From: Dolichospermum sp. FACHB-1091
GTDB lineage: Bacteria; Cyanobacteriota; Cyanobacteriia; Cyanobacteriales; Nostocaceae
NCBI RefSeq assembly: GCF_014697585.1
Contig: NZ_JACJSB010000003.1
Coordinates: 1 to 64,000 of the forward strand
Reading direction: 5' to 3'
DNA: 64,000 nt
Numbering within the stretch: position 1 is the first letter of the stretch; every line of letters starts with the position of its first letter. Position numbers and translations under genes: made by a program. Below, piece after piece: positions 28,313-37,119 of this stretch. The notes below the pieces were generated by a model. That model did no database searches and was not told the DNA's origin. It saw nothing but the letters and a program-made list of their open reading frames with translations.

Positions 28313-28675
28313 ATGAACGCCCAAGAGATTATTCGCTCAATTGAAGCGGAACAATTGAAATCTGATTTACCTGATATCTATGTCGGTGACACAGTAAAAG
28401 TCGGAGTCAAAATCAAAGAAGGTACTAAATACCGCGTCCAACCCTACGAAGGTGTAGTTATAGCCATGCGGAATGGTGGTATTAACGAAACCATTACAGT
28501 TCGTAAGGTTTTCCAAGGTGTGGGTGTAGAACGGGTATTTTTACTCCATTCTCCCCGCATTGAGAGCATTAAGGTATTACGTCGTGGTAAAGTTAGACGT
28601 GCTAAACTTTACTATTTACGCGCCTTGGTCGGTAAAGCAACCCGCATTAAACAAAGATTCGACCGCGCCCTCTAA
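28313..28675 (+). CDS. rplS: 50S ribosomal protein L19
   Basis: 120 residues. Signature segments are [17 protein letters not shown] near residue 22, the loop [15 protein letters not shown], and [32 protein letters not shown], all diagnostic for L19, which sits at the 30S-50S interface. The length is normal. It is preceded by heptamer repeats and followed by a small hairpin (28714-28729) and tRNA-Trp. Confidence 0.96.
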   Translation: MNAQEIIRSIEAEQLKSDLPDIYVGDTVKVGVKIKEGTKYRVQPYEGVVIAMRNGGINETITVRKVFQGVGVERVFLLHSPRIESIKVLRRGKVRRAKLYYLRALVGKATRIKQRFDRAL

Positions 28676-28713
28676 TTCAAAATGGGGAATTAACAGACAA
28701 AACCCAAGCTGTG

Positions 28714-28729
28714 AGCGGCATTCGCCGCT
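28714..28729 (+). terminator. Small hairpin after rplS
   Basis: AGCGGC-ATTC-GCCGCT is a perfect 6-bp stem with a tetraloop. An A-rich rather than U-rich tail follows, so termination is only possible, not certain. Confidence 0.35.
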
Positions 28730-28836
28730 AACTTGCCAAAAATAAAAAAATAAGTGACAATTTAGATGACAATTAGAGTCGAATTGTGCTAAACTAAAAA
28801 AAGTTAATCACAATGACCGGAAAGAGAAAAGCTTGT

Positions 28837-28909
28837 GCGCTCTTAGTTCAGTTGGTAGAACGCAGGTCTCCAAAACCTGATGTCGGGGGTTCAAGTCCTC
28901 CAGGGCGCG
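28837..28909 (+). tRNA. tRNA-Trp (anticodon CCA)
   Basis: 73 bases with acceptor GCGCTCT/AGGGCGC (one G-T pair), anticodon stem CAGGT/ACCTG around CTCCAAA (anticodon CCA), T-arm GGGGG-TTCAAGT-CCTCC and discriminator G. It lies just upstream of secE-nusG, a common arrangement in bacteria. Confidence 0.95.
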
Positions 28910-29092
28910 CTCAAAAAGAAAAATATTGCCCGAAGCAATAACGTCACTGCCAAAACAGCAGAAAGCGTCAATTATTTCGGGTATAATTTTTTTAAAATAT
29001 AGCTTTCCTATTGCCAGTCAATTGAGGTAGAAACTGTAAACCTTGAAAAAATCACAAGGTGAAGCTATTCAAGAAACGAGGGTATAACGACT

Positions 29093-29314
29093 GTGGCCAA
29101 AAAAAACGAAGCAGAAATACCAGCAACCGAAAATGGGTTTAGCTTAAACAATTTTTTCCAAGGAACAAAGGAAGAACTTGAAAAAGTAGTTTGGCCCAGT
29201 CGGAAACAGTTGGTGAGTGAATCAGCAGCTGTACTATTAATGGTTACACTCTCCGCCTCCTTGATATACTTGGTCGATGGATTGTTCAGTTGGGCAGCAA
29301 AACAGGTGTTCTGA
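29093..29314 (+). CDS. secE: Preprotein translocase subunit SecE
   Basis: 73 residues starting at GTG 29093. Residues 25-40 contain FFQGTKEELEKVVWPSRKQL, the conserved amphipathic helix of SecE (the KVVWPS motif), followed by one membrane segment (LLMVTLSASLIYLVDGLFSW). SecE clamps SecY in the inner membrane. Its TGA overlaps the nusG ATG by one base, so the two are translationally coupled. Confidence 0.93.
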   Translation: MAKKNEAEIPATENGFSLNNFFQGTKEELEKVVWPSRKQLVSESAAVLLMVTLSASLIYLVDGLFSWAAKQVF

Positions 29315-29946
29315 TGACTTCTGCAACAGACGAACCACGTAATTTAGAATTGCAGTCGGAGGAAGCACTGGGAACAGCGTCTAAAGAGTTACGCTGGTAT
29401 GCAGTGCAAGTAGCTTCCGGTTGTGAGAAAAGAGTAAAGACAAACTTAGAGCAACGTATCCAAACTTTTGATGTAGCTGATAGAATCATCCAAGTGGAAA
29501 TTCCCCACACACCAACGGTGAAAATCCGTAAAGATGGTAAACGTCAGCCCTCAGAAGAAAAGGTTTTTCCTGGATATGTGTTAGTACGCATGGTAATGAA
29601 TGATGATACATGGCAAGTGGTAAGAAATACCACCCACGTCATTAACTTTGTGGGCGCAGAGCAGAAACGTGGTAGCGGTAGAGGTCGTGGCCACGTGAAG
29701 CCAGTTCCCTTAAATCCTGCGGAAGTTGAACGCATATTCAAACAAGCCACGGAACAAGAACCAGTAGTCAAAATTGATATGGCTACAGGTGATAAGATAG
29801 TGGTGCTTTCTGGTCCATTTAAGGATTTTGAAGGCGAGGTAATTGAAGTTTCCCCAGAACGGAGTAAACTAAAAGCTCTACTCTCAATCTTTGGACGAGA
29901 TACACCAGTAGAATTAGAATTTAATCAGGTTAAAAAACAGAGCTAA
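29314..29946 (+). CDS. nusG: Transcription termination/antitermination protein NusG
   Basis: 210 residues from the ATG at 29314 (MTSATDEPRNLEL); an earlier TTG lies inside secE. The NGN domain is recognised by WYAVQVASGCEKRVKTNLEQ and VFPGYVLVRMVMNDDTWQVV. The KOW motif is in GDKIVVLSGPFKDFEGEV. NusG links RNA polymerase with Rho or the ribosome. The linker contains KRGSGRGRG, an incidental RGSGR (29668-29682). The gene lies in the secE-nusG-rplK-rplA unit, six bases before rplK. Confidence 0.95.
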   Translation: MTSATDEPRNLELQSEEALGTASKELRWYAVQVASGCEKRVKTNLEQRIQTFDVADRIIQVEIPHTPTVKIRKDGKRQPSEEKVFPGYVLVRMVMNDDTWQVVRNTTHVINFVGAEQKRGSGRGRGHVKPVPLNPAEVERIFKQATEQEPVVKIDMATGDKIVVLSGPFKDFEGEVIEVSPERSKLKALLSIFGRDTPVELEFNQVKKQS

Positions 29947-29952
29947 ATACAA

Positions 29953-30378
29953 ATGGCGAAGAAATTAGTAGCGGTCATTAAATTGGCCCTGAATGCTGGG
30001 AAAGCCAACCCAGCACCGCCAGTTGGTCCTGCACTGGGTCAACATGGTGTTAATATCATGATGTTCTGCAAAGAGTACAACGCTAAAACAGCAGACCAAG
30101 CGGGAATGGTGATACCAGTAGAAATTTCTGTTTATGAAGACAGAAGTTTTACATTTGTACTCAAAACTCCTCCAGCATCAGTATTGATTCGGAAAGCGGC
30201 GAAAATTGAAAGAGGCTCAGAGCAACCCAACAAAAAGAAAGTTGGTAGCATTAGTAGAAATCAATTACGGGAAATTGCTCAAACCAAACTTCCCGACCTC
30301 AACGCTAACGATATTGACGCAGCCATGAAAATCGTGGCAGGAACTGCGAAAAACATGGGCGTAACTATCACAGATTAA
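29953..30378 (+). CDS. rplK: 50S ribosomal protein L11
   Basis: 141 residues, the standard length. It shows the proline-rich N-terminal segment [21 protein letters not shown] and the C-terminal rRNA-binding segment [20 protein letters not shown] with [19 protein letters not shown]11 forms the GTPase-associated centre. Only six bases separate it from nusG. Confidence 0.97.
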   Translation: MAKKLVAVIKLALNAGKANPAPPVGPALGQHGVNIMMFCKEYNAKTADQAGMVIPVEISVYEDRSFTFVLKTPPASVLIRKAAKIERGSEQPNKKKVGSISRNQLREIAQTKLPDLNANDIDAAMKIVAGTAKNMGVTITD

Positions 30379-30507
30379 TTAAGTGATTAAGTGATAAATT
30401 TTGAGTTTGTGCTTTTGAGTGAATAACTAATAGCCAAATCGAAAATCCAAAATCTAAAATCATATCGGGGGAGAAGCATAACTTCGAGATTACCCCAGGA
30501 GAAAAAA

Positions 30508-31224
30508 ATGGCAAAAAAAGTATCACGCCGCTTGCGGGCGTTACTAGAAAAAGTAGAAGATAGGGATTATACGCCCTTAGAAGGATTAGCTCTGTTAAAA
30601 GAAACAGCAACCGCTAAATTTGCCGAAGCTGCTGAGGCTCATATCCGTTTAGGAATTGATCCTAAGTATACAGACCAGCAGTTACGGACAACAGTAGCAT
30701 TACCTAAAGGAACGGGACAAATAATCCGGGTAGCAGTGATCGCTAGAGGGGAAAAAGTCACAGAAGCGACTAACGCTGGTGCTGATATAGCTGGTTCAGA
30801 AGAACTGATTGAGCAGATTCAGAAGGGCTTCATGGACTTTGATAAGCTGATTGCGACACCAGATGTAATGCCACAGGTAGCAAAGCTGGGTAAATTGCTA
30901 GGTCCGCGTGGTTTGATGCCGTCACCCAAGGGTGGTACAGTAACCTTTGATATTGGTAGTGCGATCGCCGAATTTAAAGCTGGTAAATTAGAATATCGGG
31001 CTGATCGGACTGGGATTGTTCATGTTATGTTTGGTAAGGCTGGTTTTGCACCTGAAGATTTATTAATCAACCTGAAGGCATTACAAGAGTCCATTGACCG
31101 TAACCGTCCTTCAGGTGCTAAAGGTCGTTATTGGCGGTCATTGTATGTGTCCTCGACTATGGGGCCATCAATTGCCATTGATATCAGCGCCTTACGGGAA
31201 TTAAAACTCACTGAAGCTGCATAA
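30508..31224 (+). CDS. rplA: 50S ribosomal protein L1
   Basis: 238 residues with the L1 segments [18 protein letters not shown], the central [16 protein letters not shown] loop and [17 protein letters not shown] near the C-terminus. A good ribosome binding site (AGGAG at about 30498) precedes ATG 30508. It completes the secE-nusG-rplK-rplA unit and is followed by heptamer repeats and the L10 leader. Confidence 0.97.
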   Translation: MAKKVSRRLRALLEKVEDRDYTPLEGLALLKETATAKFAEAAEAHIRLGIDPKYTDQQLRTTVALPKGTGQIIRVAVIARGEKVTEATNAGADIAGSEELIEQIQKGFMDFDKLIATPDVMPQVAKLGKLLGPRGLMPSPKGGTVTFDIGSAIAEFKAGKLEYRADRTGIVHVMFGKAGFAPEDLLINLKALQESIDRNRPSGAKGRYWRSLYVSSTMGPSIAIDISALRELKLTEAA

Positions 31225-31335
31225 TTTGGTAATAGGTAATTGGTAATGGGTAATTGGTAATTGGTGATAGATGAGTATAATCAGCAATGACTAATGACCA
31301 ATAACTAATCCTAATAACCAAAATTAAATAGATAA

Positions 31336-31492
31336 AGCCGGAGACAGCAGGTGCTAATAGCTTAATATCCTGCCGAGGTTGTAATTTTAACTATCTGAAG
31401 TTTAAACAGTCAAACTGTGACAACAACAGTATTAAAAATACCACTTTGAAACCCTGGCTAAGTTAGCTAGGGTTAACTGTTTTCGGCAGGTC
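31336..31492 (+). ncRNA. Ribosomal protein L10 leader
   Basis: This lies between rplA and rplJ. It begins GCCGGAGACAGCAGGTGCTA, as L10 leaders do. CCTGCCGA at 31369-31376 is perfectly complementary to TCGGCAGG at 31483-31490, closing a long structured domain. A second hairpin, AACCCTGGCTAA/TTAGCTAGGGTT (31450-31474), is followed by TTAACTGTTTT and resembles an attenuator. In bacteria the L10-L12 complex binds this leader to repress its own synthesis. Confidence 0.75.
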
Positions 31493-31499
31493 AGCAAAA

Positions 31500-31612
31500 A
31501 GGTAATGGGTGATAAGTGACAGGTGACAGGAAATAGAGTCAAAACTAACAACTGACAACTGACAACTGACAACTGACAACTAACAACTGACCAATGACAA
31601 CTGACATTGGAA
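31500..31612 (+). repeat. Heptamer repeats between the L10 leader and rplJ
   Basis: GATAAGTGACAGGTGACAGG is followed by about seven units of the 7-base word ACAACTG (31551-31605), the reverse complement of the CAGTTGT units found elsewhere in the window. The first in-frame ATG of the rplJ frame (31594) lies within the array. Confidence 0.8.
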
Positions 31613-31623
31613 GTGAGATAAGT

Positions 31624-32169
31624 ATGGGAAGAACGTTAGAAAACAAAAAAGAGATAGTAGCTGATCTCAAGGAAACCTTGAGTAAGTCAACTTTAGCACT
31701 GGTAATTGATTATCAGGGGCTAACAGTTGCCGAAATCACCAATTTGCGTCAGCAACTCCGTCCTAGTGGTGCTATATGTAAGGTGACAAAAAACACCTTC
31801 ATGGGCATTGCCATTAAGGATCAGAAAGAATGGGAGCCAATGTCGGAATTGCTGAAAGGCTCTTCTGCATTTCTGCTAGTTAAAGAAGATTTATCCGCGA
31901 TTAAAGCTTATCAAGCATTCCAAAAAGCCACCAAGAAAACAGAAATTCGCGGTGGTGTCATGGAAGGTCGTGTCCTGAGTGAAGCTGATGTTAAGGCTCT
32001 AGGAGACTTACCATCTAAAGAACAACTCATGGGTCAAATCGCCGGTGCTATCAACGCTGTGGCTACCAAGCTGGCTGTTGGTATCAACGAAGTTCCCAGT
32101 TCCTTGGCTCGCGCTTTGCAAGCTATCGCTGAAAAAGAAAATGGTGATAGTTCCGAAAGTGCTTCTTAG
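31624..32169 (+). CDS. rplJ: 50S ribosomal protein L10
   Basis: 181 residues from ATG 31624 ([17 protein letters not shown]). The upstream in-frame ATG at 31594 lies in heptamer repeat sequence and would add ten residues not expected for L10. Family segments include [32 protein letters not shown] and the C-terminal L12-binding helix ([19 protein letters not shown]). It follows the autoregulatory leader and precedes rplL. Confidence 0.96.
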   Translation: MGRTLENKKEIVADLKETLSKSTLALVIDYQGLTVAEITNLRQQLRPSGAICKVTKNTFMGIAIKDQKEWEPMSELLKGSSAFLLVKEDLSAIKAYQAFQKATKKTEIRGGVMEGRVLSEADVKALGDLPSKEQLMGQIAGAINAVATKLAVGINEVPSSLARALQAIAEKENGDSSESAS

Positions 32170-32278
32170 TGTGTATTAGCAAATACATAACGCACTAATT
32201 AATGGTGGTGTGCTTAACCACTAACAAATGACAACTGACAAATCAAAACAAATCAAAAATTATTTAGGAGTTATATCC

Positions 32279-32665
32279 ATGTCTGCTGCAACCGAACAAA
32301 TTTTAGAACAATTGAAAGCCCTCACCTTATTAGAAGCTTCTGAATTAGTCAAGCAAATCGAAGAAGCCTTTGGTGTTAGCGCTGCTGCTACTGGTGGCAT
32401 GATGATGATGGCCCCTGGTGCTGCTGCTCCTGCTGAAGAAGTAGTAGAAAAGACCGAGTTTGATGCAATTTTGGATTCTGTACCTGCTGATAAGAAGATT
32501 GCTGTCTTGAAGATTGTCCGTGAAATCACAGGTTTAGGTCTGAAAGAAGCTAAAGAACTGGTAGAAGCTGCTCCTAAAGCTGTTAAGGAAGGTGTAGCTA
32601 AGGACGCTGCTGAGGATATCAAGAAGCGGATTGAAGAAGCTGGTGGTAAGGTAGTAATTAAGTAG
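32279..32665 (+). CDS. rplL: 50S ribosomal protein L7/L12
   Basis: 128 residues from ATG 32279, which has TAGGAG eleven bases upstream; the earlier ATG at 32228 lies in repeat-derived sequence. The N-terminal dimerisation domain ([20 protein letters not shown]), an Ala/Met/Gly-rich hinge ([18 protein letters not shown]) and the C-terminal factor-binding domain ([20 protein letters not shown]) are all present. L12 recruits translation factors to the ribosome. Confidence 0.96.
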   Translation: MSAATEQILEQLKALTLLEASELVKQIEEAFGVSAAATGGMMMMAPGAAAPAEEVVEKTEFDAILDSVPADKKIAVLKIVREITGLGLKEAKELVEAAPKAVKEGVAKDAAEDIKKRIEEAGGKVVIK

Positions 32666-32677
32666 TTGTTATCTGGT

Positions 32678-32711
32678 AAAAGGTAATTGGTAATTATTAC
32701 CTTTTGCTTTT
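32678..32711 (+). terminator. Terminator after rplL
   Basis: AAAAGGTAAT (32678-32687) pairs perfectly with ATTACCTTTT (32696-32705), followed by GCTTTT. It is built from the GGTAAT repeat family and sits 13 bases after the rplL stop. Confidence 0.7.
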
Positions 32712-32785
32712 CACCTTTTTTCCTAATTACTAACTTACGTTATAGCGGTTCTCGGTTGGGTAAAATACAATAACCCCACCCCCAA

Positions 32786-32811
32786 CCCCCTCCCCGCAAG
32801 CGAGGAGGGGG
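32786..32811. repeat. CCCCCTCC/GGAGGGGG hairpin
   Basis: CCCCCTCC at 32786-32793 pairs with GGAGGGGG at 32804-32811 with a GC-rich inner part. It lies between the convergent rplL and nnr genes. Similar CCTCTCC/GGAGAGG words occur at about 36480-36590, so it is a repetitive hairpin that may also terminate transcription. Confidence 0.6.
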
Positions 32812-32823
32812 ATACGATGTATT

Positions 32824-34395
32824 TTATTTAAGTGCGTACCGCTCGCTGTATTGTCGCTTCAAGACTGGTAATAAATGTTGTGTCAGTGTAAAAGCATCAA
32901 CTCCTAACTCTGTTCTTGCTTGTGCTGCTAAAATTCCTGCTTGAGAATGCCACCAAGTCGCACTTGCGACTACATCCTCCATGGTAAGTTCTGGGGGAGG
33001 AGTTTGTGCTAATAGTCCACCTAACAGGCCAGTTAATACATCACCGCTGCCTCCACGGGCTAAGGCCGGGGTGCTTTCGGGATTTATCCAAACACTACCT
33101 TGAGGATTAGATATAGCCGTTCTTGCCCCTTTGAGCAGGACTATCGCCCCACTTTCGTGGGCTGCTGCTTGTACTGATTTGACTCTATTTGTGTAATCAA
33201 TATGGGGAAATAAACGCTTAAATTCTCCCGTGTGGGGTGTAATTACAGTGGCTGATTTTCGTGATTTTAATAGGGGAATAGTTCCTAATTGTGCGAGAAT
33301 ATTTAAAGCATCAGCATCGAGAATTAGAGGACATTCACATTCTATTATTTCGGGAAGAATAGAAATATTATCTGTAGTTAAACCCGGTCCGCAAGCAATT
33401 GTAGTAAATGAATTTAAGTCTATCAGGTGCGTTACGCTATCGCTAACACACCCTACTAATGGTAAATTAGCAATTGCTCCTTTTTCTGTTTCAGGACAAC
33501 CGATAATTAACGCTTCTGGTAAATGGGAAACTAACAACATTTTTAGAGATTCTGGCACAGCAATTGATAACATTCCTACACCAGAAGCTCGCGCACCCAA
33601 ACCTGTTAAAATTGCTCCACCTGCGTAACGTCGAGAACCACAAATTAATAGTAAATTTCCTTGTTTATATTTGTGAGTAATCAGGGGACGGGATAAGGGT
33701 AAGGTAGATAATGCTGTTGTTTTAGTAATGCGTTTGATTTGGGGAACATTATCTAAAACCGCATGAATATCTGTTAAGGGAATATGAAAATCAATTAATT
33801 CAGCTTTACCAATATAAGGTAATGCTTGTTCTTGTAATAAACCCTGTTTCCATAAACCCAAACAAAATGTATAACTTGCTTGAATAGCTGTTCCTAAAAC
33901 CTCCCCTGTGTCTGTGTGTAAACCGGAAGGTATATCAATACTAATAATAGGCTGATTTCTTTGATTAAAATGATTAATTGCAGCAGCTATAGAGTCGGTA
34001 ATTTCTCTTTCTAAACCAAAACCAAATAAACCATCAATTAAGAAATCACAATTTGGTAATTCGTTAATTTGTTGATAACAGGGAATTTTCAAACTTTGAA
34101 TATATTGAAAATGTTGTGAAGTTAATTCTTTTAATTTAGAAAAAGGTTGATAAATCCAAACTTTATAACCGTGAAAATACAATTCACGCGCTACTACTAA
34201 AGCATCTCCTCCATTATGACCTGGACCTGCTAAAATGCCCACACATTTATCTGGAGAAATAATAGTTTGTAAGCGTTGGAAAATTAATCCCCCTACCTTT
34301 TCCATTAAAGCAGCTACAGGCATTCCCGCAGTAAATATTCTGGTTTCAATATCTCGCATTTGCGCTGCGGTAACTACAAATTGTTCTTTTGTCAT
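32824..34395 (-). CDS. nnrD: Bifunctional NAD(P)H-hydrate epimerase / ADP-dependent dehydratase
   Basis: 523 residues. The N-terminal YjeF_N epimerase domain (1-215) has GPGHNGGDALVVARELYFHG and LIDGLFGFGLERE. The C-terminal ribokinase-like dehydratase domain (225-520) has LLICGSRRYAGGAILTGLGA, VITPHTGEFKRLFP and LARGGSGDVLTGLLGGLLAQ with the catalytic Asp of GSGDVL. Together they repair damaged nicotinamide cofactor hydrates. The fused gene is sometimes called nnr. The start codon (34393-34395) sits at the very edge of a heptamer repeat array. Convergent with rplL. Confidence 0.93.
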   Translation of the reverse strand: MTKEQFVVTAAQMRDIETRIFTAGMPVAALMEKVGGLIFQRLQTIISPDKCVGILAGPGHNGGDALVVARELYFHGYKVWIYQPFSKLKELTSQHFQYIQSLKIPCYQQINELPNCDFLIDGLFGFGLEREITDSIAAAINHFNQRNQPIISIDIPSGLHTDTGEVLGTAIQASYTFCLGLWKQGLLQEQALPYIGKAELIDFHIPLTDIHAVLDNVPQIKRITKTTALSTLPLSRPLITHKYKQGNLLLICGSRRYAGGAILTGLGARASGVGMLSIAVPESLKMLLVSHLPEALIIGCPETEKGAIANLPLVGCVSDSVTHLIDLNSFTTIACGPGLTTDNISILPEIIECECPLILDADALNILAQLGTIPLLKSRKSATVITPHTGEFKRLFPHIDYTNRVKSVQAAAHESGAIVLLKGARTAISNPQGSVWINPESTPALARGGSGDVLTGLLGGLLAQTPPPELTMEDVVASATWWHSQAGILAAQARTELGVDAFTLTQHLLPVLKRQYSERYALK

Positions 34396-34484
34396 TTGTC
34401 ATTTGTCAGTTGTCAGTTGTCAATTACCCATTACCCATTACCAATTACCCATTACCAATTACCCATTACCCATTACCCATTACC
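34396..34484 (+). repeat. Heptamer arrays upstream of nnr
   Basis: Units of TTGTCAG/TTGTCAT (about 34388-34423) pass into ACCCATT/ACCAATT units (34424-34484). They fill the whole gap between nnr and the gene downstream of it on the map, so the nnr 5' leader is entirely repetitive. Confidence 0.9.
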
Positions 34485-35165
34485 CTATTTTCCATAATAA
34501 ACTCTAGCATTACCATAACCTGAATTTTGGAAATAGCTATTCCATATTTCTGCTTCAGATTTATCCCTAAATGGTCCGACAGCTATATGCGCTCCTCGTG
34601 GTTGATTTCTCATAGATACACTAATATTTGCACTTATTTTCTGTCGAATTTCTCTGCCAAAGGAAGTTAAATTATTAGGATGACCGGGAATCACTACATA
34701 GTAGTATTTTCTTTCTTCCTGTTGACCAGAATAATTAGGTGTTATTTCTATGTTTGCATAATTAACAATTCTAGCACCAGGAATAGCATTTAATTCCAAT
34801 TCTTTTACCCGGCTTTGGGCATTAGATTCTCCATTAAAAACGCCAGCTTGAATAACATTACGTCCATTATAATTGCGGATATAGGCACTCCTCTCAATTT
34901 GGCGAACTCTTTGCAAAATTTGGAAATCACTGCTATCAACATAAACAAAATATCGGTCAAAATTTTGGTTATACTGGTTCAATTCTCCTGCTTGCACTGG
35001 TGGTGACTTCACTAATGGCTGCGTCCCTTGTGATAAAAATTGGCTATTTATGGGGATTTGAGCCTGAACTGGACTATAATCAAACATTAACGCCCAATAC
35101 CCACCCACAAGTAAAGAAAATATGGATAAAAAAGGAGTAAAGTGACTGACTGTTAGAGTTGGCAT
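34485..35165 (-). CDS. Exported or membrane-anchored protein with SPOR-like repeats
   Basis: 226 residues. There is an N-terminal hydrophobic segment (residues 8-28, with PVQAQ resembling a signal peptidase site). The rest contains two segments of SPOR character: RNVIQAGVFNGESNAQSRVKELE and HIAVGPFRDKSEAEIWNSYFQ, each with the aromatic/Gly pattern of peptidoglycan-binding SPOR domains. The role is unknown; cell-envelope or septal localisation is an inference. The neighbours nnr (same strand, downstream) and mnmA (divergent) give no functional hint. Confidence 0.6.
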   Translation of the reverse strand: MPTLTVSHFTPFLSIFSLLVGGYWALMFDYSPVQAQIPINSQFLSQGTQPLVKSPPVQAGELNQYNQNFDRYFVYVDSSDFQILQRVRQIERSAYIRNYNGRNVIQAGVFNGESNAQSRVKELELNAIPGARIVNYANIEITPNYSGQQEERKYYYVVIPGHPNNLTSFGREIRQKISANISVSMRNQPRGAHIAVGPFRDKSEAEIWNSYFQNSGYGNARVYYGK

Positions 35166-35352
35166 ATTTGTTACCAGCTTTTGTGGAAGTTTTCTACTAG
35201 AATATTGATATTATTGTATTACGGATATATGAACTACCTCAACAGGAAAATTCCTTGTGTGTGCTATAATCGGACAGTCCCGCACTTTGTGGGAAAATAA
35301 AAAACTCCTTCCTTACGAAAATAAGCTGCAAGCACTGTGAAAAGTGTAAATT

Positions 35353-36408
35353 ATGAAAAAAGTTGTCGTTGGTCTTTCGGGTGGCGTTGATAGTTCCGTA
35401 GCCGCCGCTATGCTCCACAATCAGGGCTATGATGTAATTGGTTTAACCCTCTGGCTGATGAAAGGCAAGGGGCAATGTTGCTCCGAAGGAATGATCGACG
35501 CGGCTGATATTTGTCAACAATTGGGTGTTCCCCATGAAGTTGTTGATATTCGGGATGTTTTTCAAAGGTCAATTGTTGATTTTTTGGTGACAGGTTATAG
35601 TGCGGGAATTACGCCATTACCTTGTTCTCAATGTAACAAAACGGTGAAATTTAGTCCAATGGTGGAATATGCAAGAGAAAAATTAGAATGTGATCGCATC
35701 GCTACAGGTCATTATGCCAAAATTCGTTACGATGACGCTACTAATCGTTACCAATTGTTACGAGCCGTTGACCGCAATAAAGATCAGTCTTATTTTCTCT
35801 ATGATTTATCCCAAGATTTATTAGGGTCCGTAATTTTTCCCCTGGGTGACTTGAATAAAACAGATACCCGTAGAATTGCCACAGAATACAATTTAAAAAC
35901 CGCTGATAAACCGGAAAGTCAAGATCTATGCTTGGTAGAAAGTAATGGTTCTATGCGGGCATTTTTAGATAAATATTTAGCTCCCAAATCAGGTGATATT
36001 GTTGATACTACTGGCAAAATTTTGGGACAACATGACGGTATTCATCATTACACCATTGGTCAGCGAAAAGGCTTAGGCATCGCTGCGGCTGAACCCTTGT
36101 ATGTGATTTCCTTAGATGCTGTTAATAACAGGGTAGTTGTAGGCGATCGCACTAAAGGAACTCAGTCAGAATGTACAGTAAATCAAGTAAATTGGGTTTC
36201 TATTGCTGAACCAGTCACCCCCATTCGAGCAGAAGTACAAATTCGTTATCGTTCTCAACCGGTACCTGTGACAGTAATTCCTTTGGCAGATTCCCGCACG
36301 CGCTTAGTATTTGATGAAGCACAGTTTAGCATCACACCCGGACAAGCTGCGGTTTGGTACGACGAAGACAAGGTATTAGGTGGGGGAATTATTGAGCAGT
36401 TTAGGTGA
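35353..36408 (+). CDS. mnmA: tRNA-specific 2-thiouridylase MnmA
   Basis: 351 residues. The PP-loop [12 protein letters not shown] is at residues 7-18, and [35 protein letters not shown] (first catalytic Cys) and SQDLCLVES (second catalytic Cys) are intact. The C-terminal beta domain ends with [18 protein letters not shown]. MnmA makes the 2-thio group of wobble uridine 34 in tRNA-Lys, Glu and Gln. A small hairpin (TCCCGCACTTTGTGGGA, about 35278-35294) lies in its leader. Confidence 0.96.
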   Translation: MKKVVVGLSGGVDSSVAAAMLHNQGYDVIGLTLWLMKGKGQCCSEGMIDAADICQQLGVPHEVVDIRDVFQRSIVDFLVTGYSAGITPLPCSQCNKTVKFSPMVEYAREKLECDRIATGHYAKIRYDDATNRYQLLRAVDRNKDQSYFLYDLSQDLLGSVIFPLGDLNKTDTRRIATEYNLKTADKPESQDLCLVESNGSMRAFLDKYLAPKSGDIVDTTGKILGQHDGIHHYTIGQRKGLGIAAAEPLYVISLDAVNNRVVVGDRTKGTQSECTVNQVNWVSIAEPVTPIRAEVQIRYRSQPVPVTVIPLADSRTRLVFDEAQFSITPGQAAVWYDEDKVLGGGIIEQFR

Positions 36409-36639
36409 GTGTGCGTTTCTCAGTGAATCCTAATAGAGGACATTAACTGAGCTTTACGTGAATTCGATGAACCTCAACACAAACCCGCTCCGCATCGGAG
36501 AGGGGCATATTGGTTTGTTTTTAGCAGCATAAAATCAGAGTTTTAAGCCTCTCCTGTTGCGGGGAGAGGTTTGGAGAGGGGTCAAATTATTTTCGTCTCA
36601 GGTGAGCTTTAAGATCCAGCACCCCAGGATTGTTGATAT
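36409..36639. other. Spacer after mnmA with CTCTCC/GGAGAG hairpin repeats
   Basis: No gene. CCGCTCCGCATCGGAGAGG (about 36487-36505) and CCTCTCCTGTTGCGGGGAGAGG (about 36551-36572) are inverted repeats of a class common in cyanobacterial spacers. One may end the mnmA transcript. Confidence 0.5.
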
Positions 36640-36808
36640 TAGACCTCTTGCACAATTGTTTCCGTGGTAAGATACGGGGTTTTAGGTTTTATGTATTTTT
36701 GGTGTTCTTTGCGAACGCAAATTCAACCATAGCCGTGTAACTCTAACTTTTATCTAAAATTAACACAAACCCCGATCATAACATAAAATTAATTTTGCAA
36801 GAGGTCTA
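36640..36808. mobile_element. 169-bp MITE with 18-bp terminal inverted repeats
   Basis: TAGACCTCTTGCACAATT at 36640-36657 is the inverted copy, with 17 of 18 matches, of AATTTTGCAAGAGGTCTA at 36791-36808. The interior has no transposase. The right end lies exactly where the C-terminus of a tnpB remnant is interrupted (its reading ends INRPLAK inside the element), so this is an insertion into that older element. Confidence 0.8.
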
Positions 36809-37040
36809 TTAATAGCCTCATTCAAATCTCTACACAAGTTTCCATGACATATTGGACAATTGCGTTTTCTTTGGAATAGAGGCTTTTTAACTTTTTGACA
36901 GACTACTAGAACATTCTTGGCTCGTGCCACTTGGGTTGACAACGATTACTTTCCAACCAGCATTTTCAGCTTGATTGGAAAGTATGGCTATGAACTGTCC
37001 CCGGCCGGCATCGTTGATACCTTTAGCCAACCATAGTATA
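36809..37040 (-). pseudogene. tnpB: Decayed C-terminal fragment of an IS200/IS605-type tnpB
   Basis: On the minus strand the fragment starts WLAKGINDAGRGQFIAILSN, continues QAENAGWKVIVVNPSGTSQE and then stops after CSSSLSKS. A second frame carries on with VCQKVKKPLFQRKRNCPICH and GNLCRDLNEAIN. Joined, they give the TnpB C-terminal segment with its zinc finger and the RDLNAAIN-like RuvC Asp motif, split by one frameshift. The 5' part is missing: the fragment begins a few bases from the 3' end of tRNA-Ala. The 3' end is cut by the 169-bp MITE. Confidence 0.8.
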
Positions 37041-37046
37041 ATTGAA

Positions 37047-37119
37047 TGGAGCTAAGCGGATTCGAACCGCTGACCCCCTCAATGCCATTGAGGTGCGCTA
37101 CCAACTGCGCTATAACCCC
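37047..37119 (-). tRNA. tRNA-Ala (anticodon GGC)
   Basis: The minus strand folds as GGGGTTA/TAGCTCC acceptor, CCTCA/TGAGG anticodon stem around ATGGCAT (anticodon GGC), and a T-arm containing GGTTCGAATCC. Discriminator A; CCA not encoded. A tnpB remnant lies immediately 3' of it. Confidence 0.95.

Noticed and set aside
29668-29682. RGSGR pentapeptide inside NusG
   Set aside because: It lies in the basic linker (KRGSGRGRGHVKP) of a conserved cytoplasmic protein without an export signal, so it is most likely a chance match and not a HetR-directed signal.
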